Assembly (NCBI GenBank): GCA_036946625.1
Contig: JAQIIU010000002.1
Location: forward strand, 682,001 to 746,000
DNA from: Methylorubrum populi
GTDB lineage: Bacteria; Pseudomonadota; Alphaproteobacteria; Rhizobiales; Beijerinckiaceae
Direction of reading: 5' to 3'
Length of the DNA stretch: 64,000 bases
A program made the position numbers and the translations under genes. Under the pieces are notes generated by a model. The model was given only the letters and a program-made list of their open reading frames with translations, was not told where the DNA came from and did no database searches. Below are positions 34,071-45,566 of the stretch, in pieces (position 1 is the first letter of the stretch; each line of letters begins with the position of its first letter).

Positions 34071-36788
34071 TCAGCCGTGGCGGCGGCGGCCCAGATCCTG
34101 GGGCTGGCTGTCGGGGCGGCGGGCTTCCTCCCGCGCCGCGGCGTCGGCGGATCGATCCTCCTCGTCCACCGCCTGCGCTTCGGATCGGGCCGGGGCGGCG
34201 ATGACCTGCGTCGTCGAGGCGCCCACCGCGGTGGCGATCTGGCCCAGGGCGTCGCGCACCGGCTCCAGGCCCTGCACCGTGATGAAGCTCGAGGCCGGGC
34301 CCATCGGCGGGATGAACTCGGAATCGGCCAGGGTCTTGAACACGGAGAAGTTCAGGTCGCTCTGCACCTTCTGTCCGAGGTTCACGTCGACCACCAGGGC
34401 GATCAGCTCGAACTCCAGGAAGGGGTCGCCGATCTTCTTGAACACGACCCGGGGCGGCGGCTCCTTCAGCACGTCCGGATGGGCCCCGGCGCACTCGACC
34501 ATCATCTCGGCCGCCCGCACCGGATCCTTGCTGCGCAGGACGTTGACGGAGATGACGACCCGCCCGGTCCGGTCGCCGCGGACCCGGTTCTTCACGATGC
34601 CCGAGATCAGGTTCGAGTTCGGCACGATGACGGCCGAGCGGTCGAAGGTCTGGATCTCGGTGGACCGCACGGAGATGCGCTTCACGATGCCCTCGCTGTC
34701 GCCGATCAGCACCTGATCGCCGACGCGGATCGGACGCTCCCACAGCAGCAGCAGGCCCGAGACGAAGTTGTTGACGATCGATTGCAGGCCGAAACCGATA
34801 CCGACCGAGAGGGCGCCGGCGACGATGGTGAGCTTCTCCAGGCTCAGGCCCAGATACGAGAAGGTCAGCGCCAGGGCGAGCAGGAAGCCGACATAGCCGG
34901 CCACCGTCGAGATGGAGTTGCGCAGGCCCGCATCGAGGTCGGTCGCCGGCAGGTAGGTGTTCTCGAGCCAGCGCTGCACCGCCCGGGTGACGAGGATGCC
35001 GACCGCGAGGATGCCGATGCCGAAGACGATCGACGACGGCGAGACCGTCACGTCGCCGATCTTGAAGCCGAAGAAGGCGGTGCGGATCGACGAGAACACG
35101 TCGGTGGTGTCGAGGCCCCAGGGGGCCAGCGCGAACAAGGCGGCGAGCGCGATCAGCACCACGCGGGCGAAGCCCGTCACCAGCACCGCGATCTGGTTGA
35201 GGGAGCGCTTGCGCAGGCCGGTATTGGCCTGGAGCGTCGTGGCGAGGCGGGTCTCTTCGCACAGGGAGCCGCCGACCAGCACGTCGGCGCTGACGATCAG
35301 GAGCCAGAGCAGGACGAGGATGCTCGCGGTCCAGATCAGTTGGTCCACGAGGAAGGCCGAGAGGGCGACGTAGCCGACGAGGGGGGCGAGCGCGATCACC
35401 GCCACGGCGACCCAGCCGAGCAGCCGCAGCGGACCGCCGATGCCCGACGAGGTTTCCGTGGCGACGTAGGGGCCGAAGCACTCCTCTTCCTTCTCCGCCG
35501 TGTCGGCGAAGCGGTGCAGGCCGATCGCGAGCAGGAGGGCCGCCGTCACCGCACCGATGCCGCGGGTGGCGATCGAGATCGGCAGCGCGGCGTAGATCGC
35601 CGAGTTCAAGGCCTCCGTCGACTTCGACACGGTGATGACGATGGCGATGCTGACGGCGAGCGCGGTGATGCGCCACGCGGCGGCGTCCGAGACCGGCGCC
35701 GGGCGCCAGGCCGGCTTGTTCACGGCGAGCAGCGCGTCGGCGGTCGCCTCGACGAAGGCGATGAAGGCGATGCCGCCGAGGATGGTGCTGGCCACCGGCA
35801 GGAATCGCGACGGCAGCAGCTCGGTGGCGTCCAGCGCGTAGTAGACCGCGTAGCTTCCCGCCAGGGCCGGCAGCGTGCCGAGCAGGAGCACGCGCCACGC
35901 GCCCAGGAGCTTGGCGCGTTTGGAGGGATTGGTGTTGTTGATGTCCCGGCGCCCGAGTGCCGGAGCGATGTTGCGGCGCCCGAAATACAGGGCGAAGGAC
36001 AGGCCGAAGGCGAGGCCGAGGAACAGCAGGTTCCACAGGCTGCCGTTGCGGCCGAACAGGGCGACGGTGTCGTCGAGGCCGCTGTGCAGGGAGCCGAGAT
36101 CCCGCGGGATGTCGGCCGCTACCCGCATCCACAGATCGGGGCTGAGCAGCGACGAGGCGCGCTCGAACAGGCCCCGGGTGAAGGCGGCGCGTCGGCGGTT
36201 CGAGATCTGATCGACGATCTGGTCGCTCTGCACCAGCAGCGACTTGGCGAGGCGCTGCGTCCCGTCGATGTCGTTGACCGCCTGTTCGCGCTCGGCGCGC
36301 TCGCGGGCGACGTCCTCGCCCTCCTCGCCCTCCTTGGGCTTCGGGCCGATCTGGGCCAGGCGCTCGCGGGCGGCTTCCAGGCGCGGGCCGAGCAGGTCGA
36401 TGACGGTGCGCAGCCGGTCGGCCAGCGGGTCGAGACCGTCGCGGGCGCGGGTCAGGTCGCCGGCGTCGACATTGGCTCCGGTGATGGCTTTCTCACGCGC
36501 CTCGAGGTCGGCCTTGATGGTGTCGAGCCGGTCGCGGATGGTCTGGAGCGCCTCCGAGACCGGAGCCTTGGGAGCCGCCGGTTTCGCGGCCGGCGCCGGC
36601 TGCGGGTTGGCCGGCGCGGGCTGGCCGTTCTGCGGTGCCGGAGCTTCCTTCTGCTGCGGGGCCGGCGGCGGGCTCCCCTGCCCCGTCGCCGCGTTCGGAA
36701 GCAGGGCCGCCGCGCTCAGCGTCGCGACCAGGGCCGTGCCGCGCAGCGTGCGGCGGAAACGGGCGAGGAGGGAACGTCGTAGCATCAT
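34071..36788 (-). CDS. large mechanosensitive channel, MscS family with DUF3772-type N-terminus
   Basis: 905 residues. There is a signal peptide (about 1-30), then a Pro/Ala-rich stretch and a periplasmic helical domain (about 65-225) rich in ERLAQI/EEGEDVARERAER. Some ten transmembrane helices follow, and the MscS pore region SVGIGFGLQSIVNNFVSGL with the following beta domain RPIRVGDQVLIGDSEGIVKR. The build is that of MscK-like channels, which release solutes under hypo-osmotic stress. The C-terminus is acidic and Ala-rich (EAQAVDEEDRSADAAAREEA). Confidence 0.92.
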   Translation of the reverse strand: MMLRRSLLARFRRTLRGTALVATLSAAALLPNAATGQGSPPPAPQQKEAPAPQNGQPAPANPQPAPAAKPAAPKAPVSEALQTIRDRLDTIKADLEAREKAITGANVDAGDLTRARDGLDPLADRLRTVIDLLGPRLEAARERLAQIGPKPKEGEEGEDVARERAEREQAVNDIDGTQRLAKSLLVQSDQIVDQISNRRRAAFTRGLFERASSLLSPDLWMRVAADIPRDLGSLHSGLDDTVALFGRNGSLWNLLFLGLAFGLSFALYFGRRNIAPALGRRDINNTNPSKRAKLLGAWRVLLLGTLPALAGSYAVYYALDATELLPSRFLPVASTILGGIAFIAFVEATADALLAVNKPAWRPAPVSDAAAWRITALAVSIAIVITVSKSTEALNSAIYAALPISIATRGIGAVTAALLLAIGLHRFADTAEKEEECFGPYVATETSSGIGGPLRLLGWVAVAVIALAPLVGYVALSAFLVDQLIWTASILVLLWLLIVSADVLVGGSLCEETRLATTLQANTGLRKRSLNQIAVLVTGFARVVLIALAALFALAPWGLDTTDVFSSIRTAFFGFKIGDVTVSPSSIVFGIGILAVGILVTRAVQRWLENTYLPATDLDAGLRNSISTVAGYVGFLLALALTFSYLGLSLEKLTIVAGALSVGIGFGLQSIVNNFVSGLLLLWERPIRVGDQVLIGDSEGIVKRISVRSTEIQTFDRSAVIVPNSNLISGIVKNRVRGDRTGRVVISVNVLRSKDPVRAAEMMVECAGAHPDVLKEPPPRVVFKKIGDPFLEFELIALVVDVNLGQKVQSDLNFSVFKTLADSEFIPPMGPASSFITVQGLEPVRDALGQIATAVGASTTQVIAAPARSEAQAVDEEDRSADAAAREEARRPDSQPQDLGRRRHG

Positions 36789-37510
36789 CGTCCTTCGCGG
36801 AAGACGCGGATCGCGTCGGCTCTTCGGCGCCGGAGCGGCCAGCGGACCGCCCGCAACCGTCCGATGCCCGGGTGCCGGACGATCGTTCGGGAGCGCGGCT
36901 CGGACCGCACAACCCCCGAGCTAGGGCCGTTTGCCCGTTCGCCGAGGGGGAGAGGCCCGAAACCTTCCGCAGCGCACAAACAGTGTCGAGGGGCGCTGTC
37001 TGCCCCCGCAATGGGGCGAAAGCGTGCGGATGCCGGCGGCGGACGTCCCCTTATCCGGGAAAATCCGGAGCCGCGACGTCAGCGCCCCACGGTCCGCCTT
37101 CACAAGCCTGTCACGCTGATATTACACTAAGCGGCGATGGACTTGGCCATATCCTCACGCAGCGAGGAGGCGGCGCTGATCGTCCGCTCCGTCCTGCTTC
37201 GGCGCGAACCGGCACGACTCGCCGGTCGGGGAAGCCGTCGCCGTCGCGTCCCCATCAGACCGATTCTCGTTCGCCGCCCCGCCGGAGCGCCTGTGCGGCG
37301 TGTATCGGTGCGCACGCATCGCTCCGGAACCGATCTCCGGCACGGTGCGCGAGAGAGCGCGACAGACCGGAGACTCGTGCCGGGGCGCAACGCCGTCCGG
37401 TACGGTTCCGAAGCGCCCCCTGGGCTCCGGTCGTCGCGGGCACGGCATGGCCCTTCGGACCTTCGAAGTCCGGGGCCGAGGCGCCCGAGGGGCGCCGTCA
37501 CGAGCAGTGA
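36789..37510. other. 722-base gap without a convincing gene
   Basis: This holds the 5' region of the mechanosensitive channel (minus) and of the HNH gene (plus). Reading frames are open in several registers because of high GC, but none has a family match, a good start site or coherent composition. An AT-richer patch around 37110-37130 (GATATTACACT) is the best place for a promoter toward the HNH gene, without a clear -35. Confidence 0.4.
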
Positions 37511-38068
37511 GTGGCGTCGATGATCGATCTCCAGACCCTGGTGCTCAACGCGGATTACCGGCCGCTTTCCTACAATCCGCTCTCGTTGTGGTCCTGGAAG
37601 GACGCGTTCACGGCCCTGTTCCTCGACCGCGTCACGCTGGTCGCGAATTACGACGTCGAGGCGCACAGCCCGAGCCGGTCCCTGAAGGTGCCGAGCGTCG
37701 TCGCCCTGAAGAGCTACGTGGCCCTGGCCCGCAGTCCGGCCTTCACCCGCTACAACATCTACCTGCGCGACACCTTCTCCTGCCAGTATTGCGGCCTGCG
37801 CCTGCCCTCGGGCGGCCTGACCTTCGACCACGTCGTGCCCCGCTCCCGCGGCGGCCTCTCCACCTGGGAGAACGTCGTGGCGGCCTGTTCCCCGTGCAAC
37901 CTGCGCAAGGCCAACCGCACGCCGGACGAGGCGGAGATGCCGCTCCTCAACGAGCCGCACCGGCCGACCCGCTACGAGCTGCACCGGCGCCAGCCGGAAT
38001 TCGACCACCGCCAGTACCATCACACCTGGCTCGACTATCTCTACTGGGACAGCGAGCTCGACACCTGA
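37511..38068 (+). CDS. HNH endonuclease family protein
   Basis: 185 residues (182 if the ATG at 37520 is used). The HNH motif is complete: CQYCG at about 93-97, FDHVVPRSRGG with the catalytic His, then WENVVAACSPCNLRKANR giving the second Cys pair and the final N. The family is widely conserved in alphaproteobacteria as a stand-alone protein starting VLNADYRPLSYNPLSLW, and is not tied to a phage here. DNA cleavage is inferred from the motif. Confidence 0.9.
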   Translation: MASMIDLQTLVLNADYRPLSYNPLSLWSWKDAFTALFLDRVTLVANYDVEAHSPSRSLKVPSVVALKSYVALARSPAFTRYNIYLRDTFSCQYCGLRLPSGGLTFDHVVPRSRGGLSTWENVVAACSPCNLRKANRTPDEAEMPLLNEPHRPTRYELHRRQPEFDHRQYHHTWLDYLYWDSELDT

Positions 38069-38080
38069 CGGACCACCCCG

Positions 38081-38311
38081 TCACCGCAGCGGCTGCGGCG
38101 GCTCGTTGAACATCGGCTGGTAGGTCGGCCGCGGCACGTAGGCCCGGACGGCGTAGGCCGCGACCGGCGGGCGCAAGCGCGGCCGCGGATCGCGCACCTC
38201 CGGCGGAAGCGGTTCGGCGTAGCGGCGTGCACGATCGCCGGCCTCCGCTGCCGGGACCAGGGCGGCGAAGCCGGCGAGCGACGCGACGGCGAGGGAAAGC
38301 GGACGGCGCAT
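38081..38311 (-). CDS. small secreted Pro/Arg-rich protein
   Basis: 76 residues. There is a clear signal peptide (LSLAVASLAGFAALVPAAEAG, cut after AEA at about 25) followed by a basic, Pro-rich mature part (PRPRLRPPVAAYAVRAYVPR). No family recognised. It lies 26 bases downstream of the barrel protein gene on the same strand, so it may share its transcript. Confidence 0.55.
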   Translation of the reverse strand: MRRPLSLAVASLAGFAALVPAAEAGDRARRYAEPLPPEVRDPRPRLRPPVAAYAVRAYVPRPTYQPMFNEPPQPLR

Positions 38312-38337
38312 GGCGGCCCTCGATCTTCGCACGCGCG

Positions 38338-39252
38338 TCAGAATTTGATCGCGGCGCCGCCGCGCACCGTGTTCAGTTCGGCCTTGTGGCCCTGGAAGTC
38401 GTTGAACAGGACGTACTGGTACTCGCCGCGCAGCAGGAAATTCGACGTGATCGCGTATTCGAGGCCCGCGCCGAGGGCGATGCCTGCGATGGTGACCTTC
38501 TTGGTCGCCCCGTGGACGATGCCGGGCGCCGGGATGCTGCCGGCCGGATCTCCCTGGTTGAAGACGGAGTAGCCGTAGTTGTTGATGTAGGTCTGCGTAC
38601 CGCCCGACTGGTTGGCGGCGTAGGCGGCTCGGTCGTAGCCGTAATTCTGCACGTCCACCGTGTCGCTGACGACGGCCCGACCCACTGCGAGGCCGCCGGT
38701 GACGTAAGGGAGGAAGCTGCCGAAGGCGTAGCCGAGCCGGCCGCGGACGGTGCCGTAATCCTCGATTTTGGTGGTCGCGCGGCCCGTCAGGGAGACCGTC
38801 GTCCGGTAATTGTCCGTGGTGTTCATGAAACGGCTGATCTGGTCGAAGGTGCCGCCGACCCGGCCGAGATACGTATAGTCGGCTTCGATGCCGACCACGA
38901 CGTCGTCGAACTGATAGTTGACGCCGACGAATGCGCCGTAGCTGCCGCCGTTCACGTGCGTCGCGCGCGGTGCCAGCAGTTGCGAGGCGTTCATCTCGGA
39001 CTCGGCGACGGTCTGCCTGAGGGCGTTGCCGACGATCGTCTGGAAGGAGTTGCCGAAGCCGAGCGAGGCGGAAGAATAGCCGCCGTGACCGCCGACATAG
39101 AAGCCGCTCCAATCGACGATCGGCGCGGGCGCATCATAATCGTCGTCGGAGCCGCGCAGGACCCCGTAATCTAGATCCGCTGCCAGAGCCGGGGATGTCA
39201 GAACTGCTGCCAGGAGAGCCAGGGTCGCGCCGCGCATCGGTATCGTCCTCAA
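38338..39252 (-). CDS. outer membrane beta-barrel protein (Omp31/Omp25-like)
   Basis: 304 residues with a signal peptide cut after ALA (about 24). The barrel begins WSGFYVGGHGGYSS and ends with LRGEYQYVLFNDF and a terminal Phe (GGAAIKF), the usual outer-membrane insertion signal. Repeated GxLGYAFG-like strands fit an eight-stranded porin-family barrel common in Rhizobiales. Upstream is a TTAA-rich stretch shared with the next two barrel genes. Confidence 0.85.
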   Translation of the reverse strand: MRTIPMRGATLALLAAVLTSPALAADLDYGVLRGSDDDYDAPAPIVDWSGFYVGGHGGYSSASLGFGNSFQTIVGNALRQTVAESEMNASQLLAPRATHVNGGSYGAFVGVNYQFDDVVVGIEADYTYLGRVGGTFDQISRFMNTTDNYRTTVSLTGRATTKIEDYGTVRGRLGYAFGSFLPYVTGGLAVGRAVVSDTVDVQNYGYDRAAYAANQSGGTQTYINNYGYSVFNQGDPAGSIPAPGIVHGATKKVTIAGIALGAGLEYAITSNFLLRGEYQYVLFNDFQGHKAELNTVRGGAAIKF

Positions 39253-39367
39253 GCATCGGATGCGAAGAATGCCCCGAGCTGACCCTGCCGTCTTACTTCG
39301 GTAACCTTAATTTTGCGTTCCAAGACCCGTCGAGGATGTGCCTCGATGCAATCTCTGCGCGCGAATG

Positions 39368-39402
39368 CGAGCGGCGCCCGGAACGAGTCCGGGCGCCGCT
39401 CG
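39368..39402. terminator. strong 15-bp hairpin, possible terminator
   Basis: A perfect 15-bp stem (CGAGCGGCGCCCGGA and its complement) with a five-base loop lies between two same-strand barrel genes. No T tract follows on either strand, so factor-independent termination is uncertain. It would insulate the upstream gene (40515-39652) from the promoter region of the next. Confidence 0.45.
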
Positions 39403-39489
39403 GTCTTCGAGAACGAAGGGCGGAAGGCTCAGAGCCTGTTTGACCGGCCGCCGTGTCTTCGTCAGGCAACGGCAAGGCGAGAGGAAAGC

Positions 39490-39625
39490 CCTGCTCCCAT
39501 CCTGAACCCTCGTCCTGAGGTGCCGGAGCGCAGCGGAGGCCTCGAAGGGGGCTCCAGGGATCGCGCGCGGGATCTGGAACACCCTTCGAGGCCGCTCACG
39601 CGGCACCTCGGGATGAGGGTCGAAA
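39490..39625. repeat. palindromic repeat family A, long copy
   Basis: Two inverted units of the family A repeat (CCTGAGGTGCCGGAGCGC... and ...GCGGCACCTCGGGATGAGG) face each other around CTCGAAGGGGGCTCCAGGG and ACACCCTTCGAGG, making an imperfect palindrome of about 130 bases downstream of the second barrel gene. It shares the unit found in the bchM tail at 9.37 kb. With the hairpin at 39.37 kb it fills the 399-base gap 39253-39651. Confidence 0.75.
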
Positions 39626-39651
39626 TGGGATCACCGCTGTCAAAAAGGCTC

Positions 39652-40515
39652 TCAGTAGCCGTAGGTCTGCGCGGGCAAAATCGGCAGCAGGCCGTTGGCG
39701 AAGCGGTAGCGCAGGCCGACCCGGAACTCGTTGGCCGAGAGGTCCTTCAGGCGAGTGCCGCCGCCGTAGATGTCGAGGCCGCTCCGGATCTGGCCGAGAT
39801 CGATGTAGCGGTAGGCCGCGTCGAGGCTGAAGCCGGCGCCGATGTCGTAGGAGAGACCCGCGGTCAGCGCCCAGGCGAAGGTCGTGACCGAATGGTTGGC
39901 CCGGAAGGCCGGCTCGCGCGGGCCGGTTCCGTCGAGGCCGTCGCAGCCCTCGATCAGGCAGGTGGTCTGGGTGTAGTTGCGGCTCATCCGCTTGTCGGCG
40001 AAGCCGACGCCGGCGCCGACATAGGGCGTGAAGCCGTACCACGTGCCGAGATCGGCGTAGACGTTGACGAGGCCGGTCAGCACGTCGACCTTGCCGGCTT
40101 CGAGGTTGTAGCCGGTCTGGAAGATCGACCGCGAGGAGTAGCCGCGGAAGGACGAGGCGGCGCGCTGGTCGATGGTGGCATCGACGCGCAGCCACGGATT
40201 GATCTGATAGCCGACGCCGCCACCGTAGCCGCTCTCCGGGCTCAGCCGGAGGCCCACCAGCGGCGGCATGCCCGGATCGCTCGGATCGGGAATGGCGTTG
40301 TCGCGCGGGTGGTCGTACCAGCTCTGCGTGAAGTCGCCGCGCAGGTACCAGCCGCTGCCGATGGCCACCGGTGCGGCCTCGACGGGGGCCGGCGGCAGCG
40401 GCGGCAGATCCGCCGCCACGGCGCGGCCCGGCAATGCGAAGGCGCCGGCCAGGATGCCGACGAAGGTTCCGGTCGCCAGCGTCGCGGCGAGTCCAAGTCG
40501 ATGCAGTGCGATCAT
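39652..40515 (-). CDS. outer membrane beta-barrel protein, paralogue 2
   Basis: 287 residues. Signal peptide about 1-34 (FALPGRAVA). The mature part has a Pro-rich start (LPPLPPAPVEAAP), then GWYLRGDFTQSWYD and the blocks GGVGYQINPWLRVDATIDQR, DLGTWYGFTPYVGAGVGFA and ALTAGLSYDIGAGFSLDAAY, ending RFANGLLPILPAQTYGY. The same blocks occur in the next gene, so the two are tandem paralogues. The C-terminal Tyr suits a barrel. Confidence 0.86.
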   Translation of the reverse strand: MIALHRLGLAATLATGTFVGILAGAFALPGRAVAADLPPLPPAPVEAAPVAIGSGWYLRGDFTQSWYDHPRDNAIPDPSDPGMPPLVGLRLSPESGYGGGVGYQINPWLRVDATIDQRAASSFRGYSSRSIFQTGYNLEAGKVDVLTGLVNVYADLGTWYGFTPYVGAGVGFADKRMSRNYTQTTCLIEGCDGLDGTGPREPAFRANHSVTTFAWALTAGLSYDIGAGFSLDAAYRYIDLGQIRSGLDIYGGGTRLKDLSANEFRVGLRYRFANGLLPILPAQTYGY

Positions 40516-40697
40516 GGAGAGCCTCGGTCGGAGGGGCTGCGGCAGCAGGGGGCGGCCGCACTTCCGCTGACCGGCAACTTTGCAGAAAAAGGTTATGATC
40601 GACTTAACCTTAACCGGCCGTCGACGCTGAAAACACGAGCGGCGCGGATCGTCTCCGCGCCGTCGAGCGTCATTCGAAGGGATCGTGGAGCTGAAGA

Positions 40698-41558
40698 TCA
40701 GTACTTGCGCACCAGCGGCGGGGGCGGCGCGTAGTCCACCGCCGCGACGGCGACGGGGGCGCCGAACAGGTAGCGCAGGCCGACCCTGACGTCGTGGGAT
40801 TCGAGTTCCTTCACGCGGTAGACCGTCTTCGGGCAGTCCGGGGCGCAGGTGACGGTCCCGGTGGTGGCCTCGCCCATGTTCAGGTAGCGGTAGGCGACCT
40901 CGAACCTCACGTTCTGCGTCACGTCGTAGCCGAGACCGGCATGAAGCGCCCAGGCGAAGTTCGTCCGCTCGTTGTGGCGGCCGATGCCGTAGCCGCCCTC
41001 GTAAGCCCCGAAGCCGCGGTCGGTCGTCCCGCCGAAGCCGTGATGGGCGACGCCGACGCCCGCGCCCAGGAACGGCGTCACGCCGTACCACGTACCGAGA
41101 TCGACGTAGCCGTTGACGAGTCCGACGATGGAATCGAACTGGCCCTCGGTGACGTTGTACCCGCCGGTGTCGCCCCAGGTCTTGTCCTCGGCGACGAGCT
41201 TCCACTTGGAGCGGAAGCGGTATTCGCCCGTCGCGTCGACGCGCAGCCACGGATTGATCTGGTAGCCGACGCCGCCGCCGATGAAGTACTGGTTCGAGAC
41301 CTTGTCCTGCAGGGCGACGTAGTCGTAGGGCTTGGGTGGGTGCGACACGTCCTCGGCAATGGTCTTGCGCAGATCGAGCGAGCCGTAGCCGCCATCGACA
41401 CGCAGATACCAGCCGCCCGCGAATTCGGCGACGTCCGGCAGCGGCGCGGGCGGAGGCGGCGGGAGCAGGTCGGCGGCCTGTGCAAGGCCGGGCACCCCGA
41501 CGCCCGCGAGGAGCGTGAGGGCGCGCGCCATTGCGGAAAGGTGAGAGCGGCGGCGCAT
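40698..41558 (-). CDS. outer membrane beta-barrel protein, paralogue 3
   Basis: 286 residues when started at the ATG at 41558, which has AAGGAA seven bases upstream; an earlier in-frame start at 41573 lacks this. Signal peptide to about 30 (GVPGLAQA). Mature start DLLPPPPPAPLPDV, then FAGGWYLRVDGGYGSL, GGGVGYQINPWLRVDATGEY, DLGTWYGVTPFLGAGVGVA and the terminal PLVRKY. About half of the strands are near-identical to paralogue 2. A CtrA-type box lies 80 bases upstream. Confidence 0.86.
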   Translation of the reverse strand: MRRRSHLSAMARALTLLAGVGVPGLAQAADLLPPPPPAPLPDVAEFAGGWYLRVDGGYGSLDLRKTIAEDVSHPPKPYDYVALQDKVSNQYFIGGGVGYQINPWLRVDATGEYRFRSKWKLVAEDKTWGDTGGYNVTEGQFDSIVGLVNGYVDLGTWYGVTPFLGAGVGVAHHGFGGTTDRGFGAYEGGYGIGRHNERTNFAWALHAGLGYDVTQNVRFEVAYRYLNMGEATTGTVTCAPDCPKTVYRVKELESHDVRVGLRYLFGAPVAVAAVDYAPPPPLVRKY

Positions 41559-41636
41559 TGAGATTTCCTTCACCCGTCGAGCGCGCCGGAACGGCAGGTC
41601 GGCCCGAGATGCGAGGGGAAGGATGACCGAGGGAGG

Positions 41637-41652
41637 TTAAGTCGCGCTTAAC
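41637..41652. promoter_or_regulatory. CtrA-type box (TTAA-N7-TTAAC)
   Basis: TTAA at 41637-41640, seven bases, then TTAAC at 41648-41652. This is a full match to the alphaproteobacterial CtrA consensus, placed upstream of the third barrel gene, a common target type. Prediction by pattern. Confidence 0.5.
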
Positions 41653-41820
41653 GGTAAAAATTAGTCTTGCCGATCTGTCTCATCGACCGGAAAAACTGCA
41701 AAAACGCCGCCGCGATCCCGTTCTGATCTCGTCGATGGGAAGCGCGGCCGGGGTCGGAGCCGCCGCGCTTCCGTTCCTGCCCCGCTTATACGGGCGCGAA
41801 ACCTGCGCTTGTGCTTGGGC

Positions 41821-43161
41821 TCAGGCCGCCGCGCGGGTCACGGCATCGACCACCTCGTCGACCACTTCGGCCACGAGCGCGCGGTCGTCGCCCTCGGCCA
41901 TCACGCGGATGACCGGTTCCGTGCCGGAGGGACGGATCACCAGGCGGCCCGACTGGCCCAGGCGGTCCTTCGCCTGCGCGATCGCGGTGACGACCGAATC
42001 GGCCCGCAGCGGCTCGCCGGAGCGGAAGCGGACGTTCTTCAGGATCTGCGGCAGCGGCTCGAAGCAGTGGCAGACCTCGCTCACCGGAAGGTCGCGACGC
42101 TTGACGACGCTGAGAAGCTGGAGGGCCGCCACGAGGCCGTCGCCGGTGGTGGCGTAATCCGACATGATGATGTGGCCGGATTGCTCGCCGCCGAGATTGT
42201 AGCCGTGCTCCCGCATATGCTCCAGCACGTAGCGGTCGCCGACGGCGGTGCGGGCGAGGGTGAGGCCGAGCCCGTTGATGAAGCGCTCCAGGCCGAGATT
42301 CGACATGATCGTGGCGACCAGACCTGGCTGGGTCAGGCGCTCGTCCTCCTTCCACGAGCGGGCGACCGCGGCCATGAGCTGGTCGCCGTCGACCTTCTGG
42401 CCCTTCTCGTCGACGATCAGCACGCGGTCCGCGTCGCCGTCGAGCGCGATGCCGACATCGGCGCGCAACTCGCGCACCTTCTGCACGAGGGTCTCCGGCG
42501 CGGTCGAGCCGACATCCTGGTTGATGTTGAACCCGTCCGGCTCGACGCCGATGGAGATCACTTCGGCGCCGAGTTCCCACAGCGTCTCCGGCGCGACGCG
42601 GTAGGCGGCGCCGTTGGCGCAGTCCACGACGACGCGCAGGCCGTCCAGGGTGACGTGGCGGGGCAGCGTGCGCTTGGCGAACTCGATGTAGCGCGCGTGC
42701 ACGCTCTCGATCCGCTTGGCGCGGCCGAGATCGCGCGAGCCGGCGAGCCGGCGGCGCATGTCGCCGTCGATCAGCCCCTCGATCTCCAGTTCCAGTTCAT
42801 CGTTGAGCTTGAACCCGTCGGGACCGAACAGCTTGATGCCGTTGTCCTCGAACGGGTTGTGCGAGGCCGAGATCATCACGCCGAGATCGGCGCGCATCGA
42901 GCGCGTCAGCATCGCGACGGCCGGCGTCGGCATCGGCCCGAGCAGCAGCACGTCCATGCCGACCGAGGTGAAGCCGGCGACCAGCGCCGTCTCGATCATG
43001 TAGCCGGACAAACGCGTATCCTTGCCGACCACCACCCGATGGCGGTGGTCGCCGCGCTGGAACACGACGCCCGCCGCCTGCCCCACCTTGAGGGCGAGTT
43101 CGGGCGTGATGACGCCGTTGGCCCGCCCGCGGACGCCGTCGGTTCCGAAATACTTGCGCAA
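41821..43161 (-). CDS. glmM: phosphoglucosamine mutase
   Basis: 446 residues, full length. It interconverts glucosamine 6- and 1-phosphate for UDP-GlcNAc synthesis. The phosphoserine motif is [12 protein letters not shown] with Ser about 100; the metal-binding loop is DGDADR and the phosphate-binding region is [12 protein letters not shown]. The N-terminus [12 protein letters not shown] is standard. It follows ftsH in the same direction, separated by 336 bases that contain a terminator. Confidence 0.97.
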   Translation of the reverse strand: MRKYFGTDGVRGRANGVITPELALKVGQAAGVVFQRGDHRHRVVVGKDTRLSGYMIETALVAGFTSVGMDVLLLGPMPTPAVAMLTRSMRADLGVMISASHNPFEDNGIKLFGPDGFKLNDELELEIEGLIDGDMRRRLAGSRDLGRAKRIESVHARYIEFAKRTLPRHVTLDGLRVVVDCANGAAYRVAPETLWELGAEVISIGVEPDGFNINQDVGSTAPETLVQKVRELRADVGIALDGDADRVLIVDEKGQKVDGDQLMAAVARSWKEDERLTQPGLVATIMSNLGLERFINGLGLTLARTAVGDRYVLEHMREHGYNLGGEQSGHIIMSDYATTGDGLVAALQLLSVVKRRDLPVSEVCHCFEPLPQILKNVRFRSGEPLRADSVVTAIAQAKDRLGQSGRLVIRPSGTEPVIRVMAEGDDRALVAEVVDEVVDAVTRAAA

Positions 43162-43443
43162 CGTCGCTTCTCCGCGCTCCGCGTGGTCCGCGAACGGCCA
43201 CGATAGCAGATCGAGGCCCGGCCGGCGGCGCGGATCACGGGCGTGGTGAATCGGTTGCTCAGCGACAAAGGCGGTCGAAATGCGGCGGCTCAGCGTCTCC
43301 GGCCGTCGCGGCGGCGACGATTCTTACGGATCGCCAGCAGGACGAGAAGGGGTCCGAGGATCGTCCGAGCCAGTTCACATCGGGATGCGGCCTCGTCTGC
43401 GCCGGTCACGGGAGCGGTCTTCGGCGGCCGGCCGCCGCTCATG

Positions 43444-43475
43444 AAAGAAGGGGCGCCTCGCGGCGCCCCTTCTTT
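43444..43475. terminator. bidirectional intrinsic terminator after ftsH
   Basis: A perfect 14-bp stem (AAAGAAGGGGCGCC with its complement) and a four-base loop, flanked by T-rich tracts (CTTCTTT on the minus strand, CTTCTTTT on the plus strand). It is 23 bases past the ftsH stop. The rest of the 43162-43497 gap shows no gene. Confidence 0.85.
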
Positions 43476-43497
43476 TCCGTCGCTTCGCCGGATCGCT

Positions 43498-45426
<1,929 letters not shown>

Positions 45427-45566
45427 CGATCGGTCCTGGGAGGCGTGCGGGCGTCTTCCCCGCAGTTGTTGCGGCATGCTCCACGCGCTCGGGGCCAATG
45501 TAGGCGGCGCCCCTCCCCTTGCCAAGTAAATCGGACGCACCCGCGGCGAGGGAGGGCGCGGAAGCG

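Noticed and set aside
37137..37523. 128-residue Arg/Ser-rich reading frame upstream of the HNH gene
   Set aside because: No ribosome site, composition typical of chance frames in GC-rich DNA, no recognisable domain, and it runs into the HNH gene in another frame.
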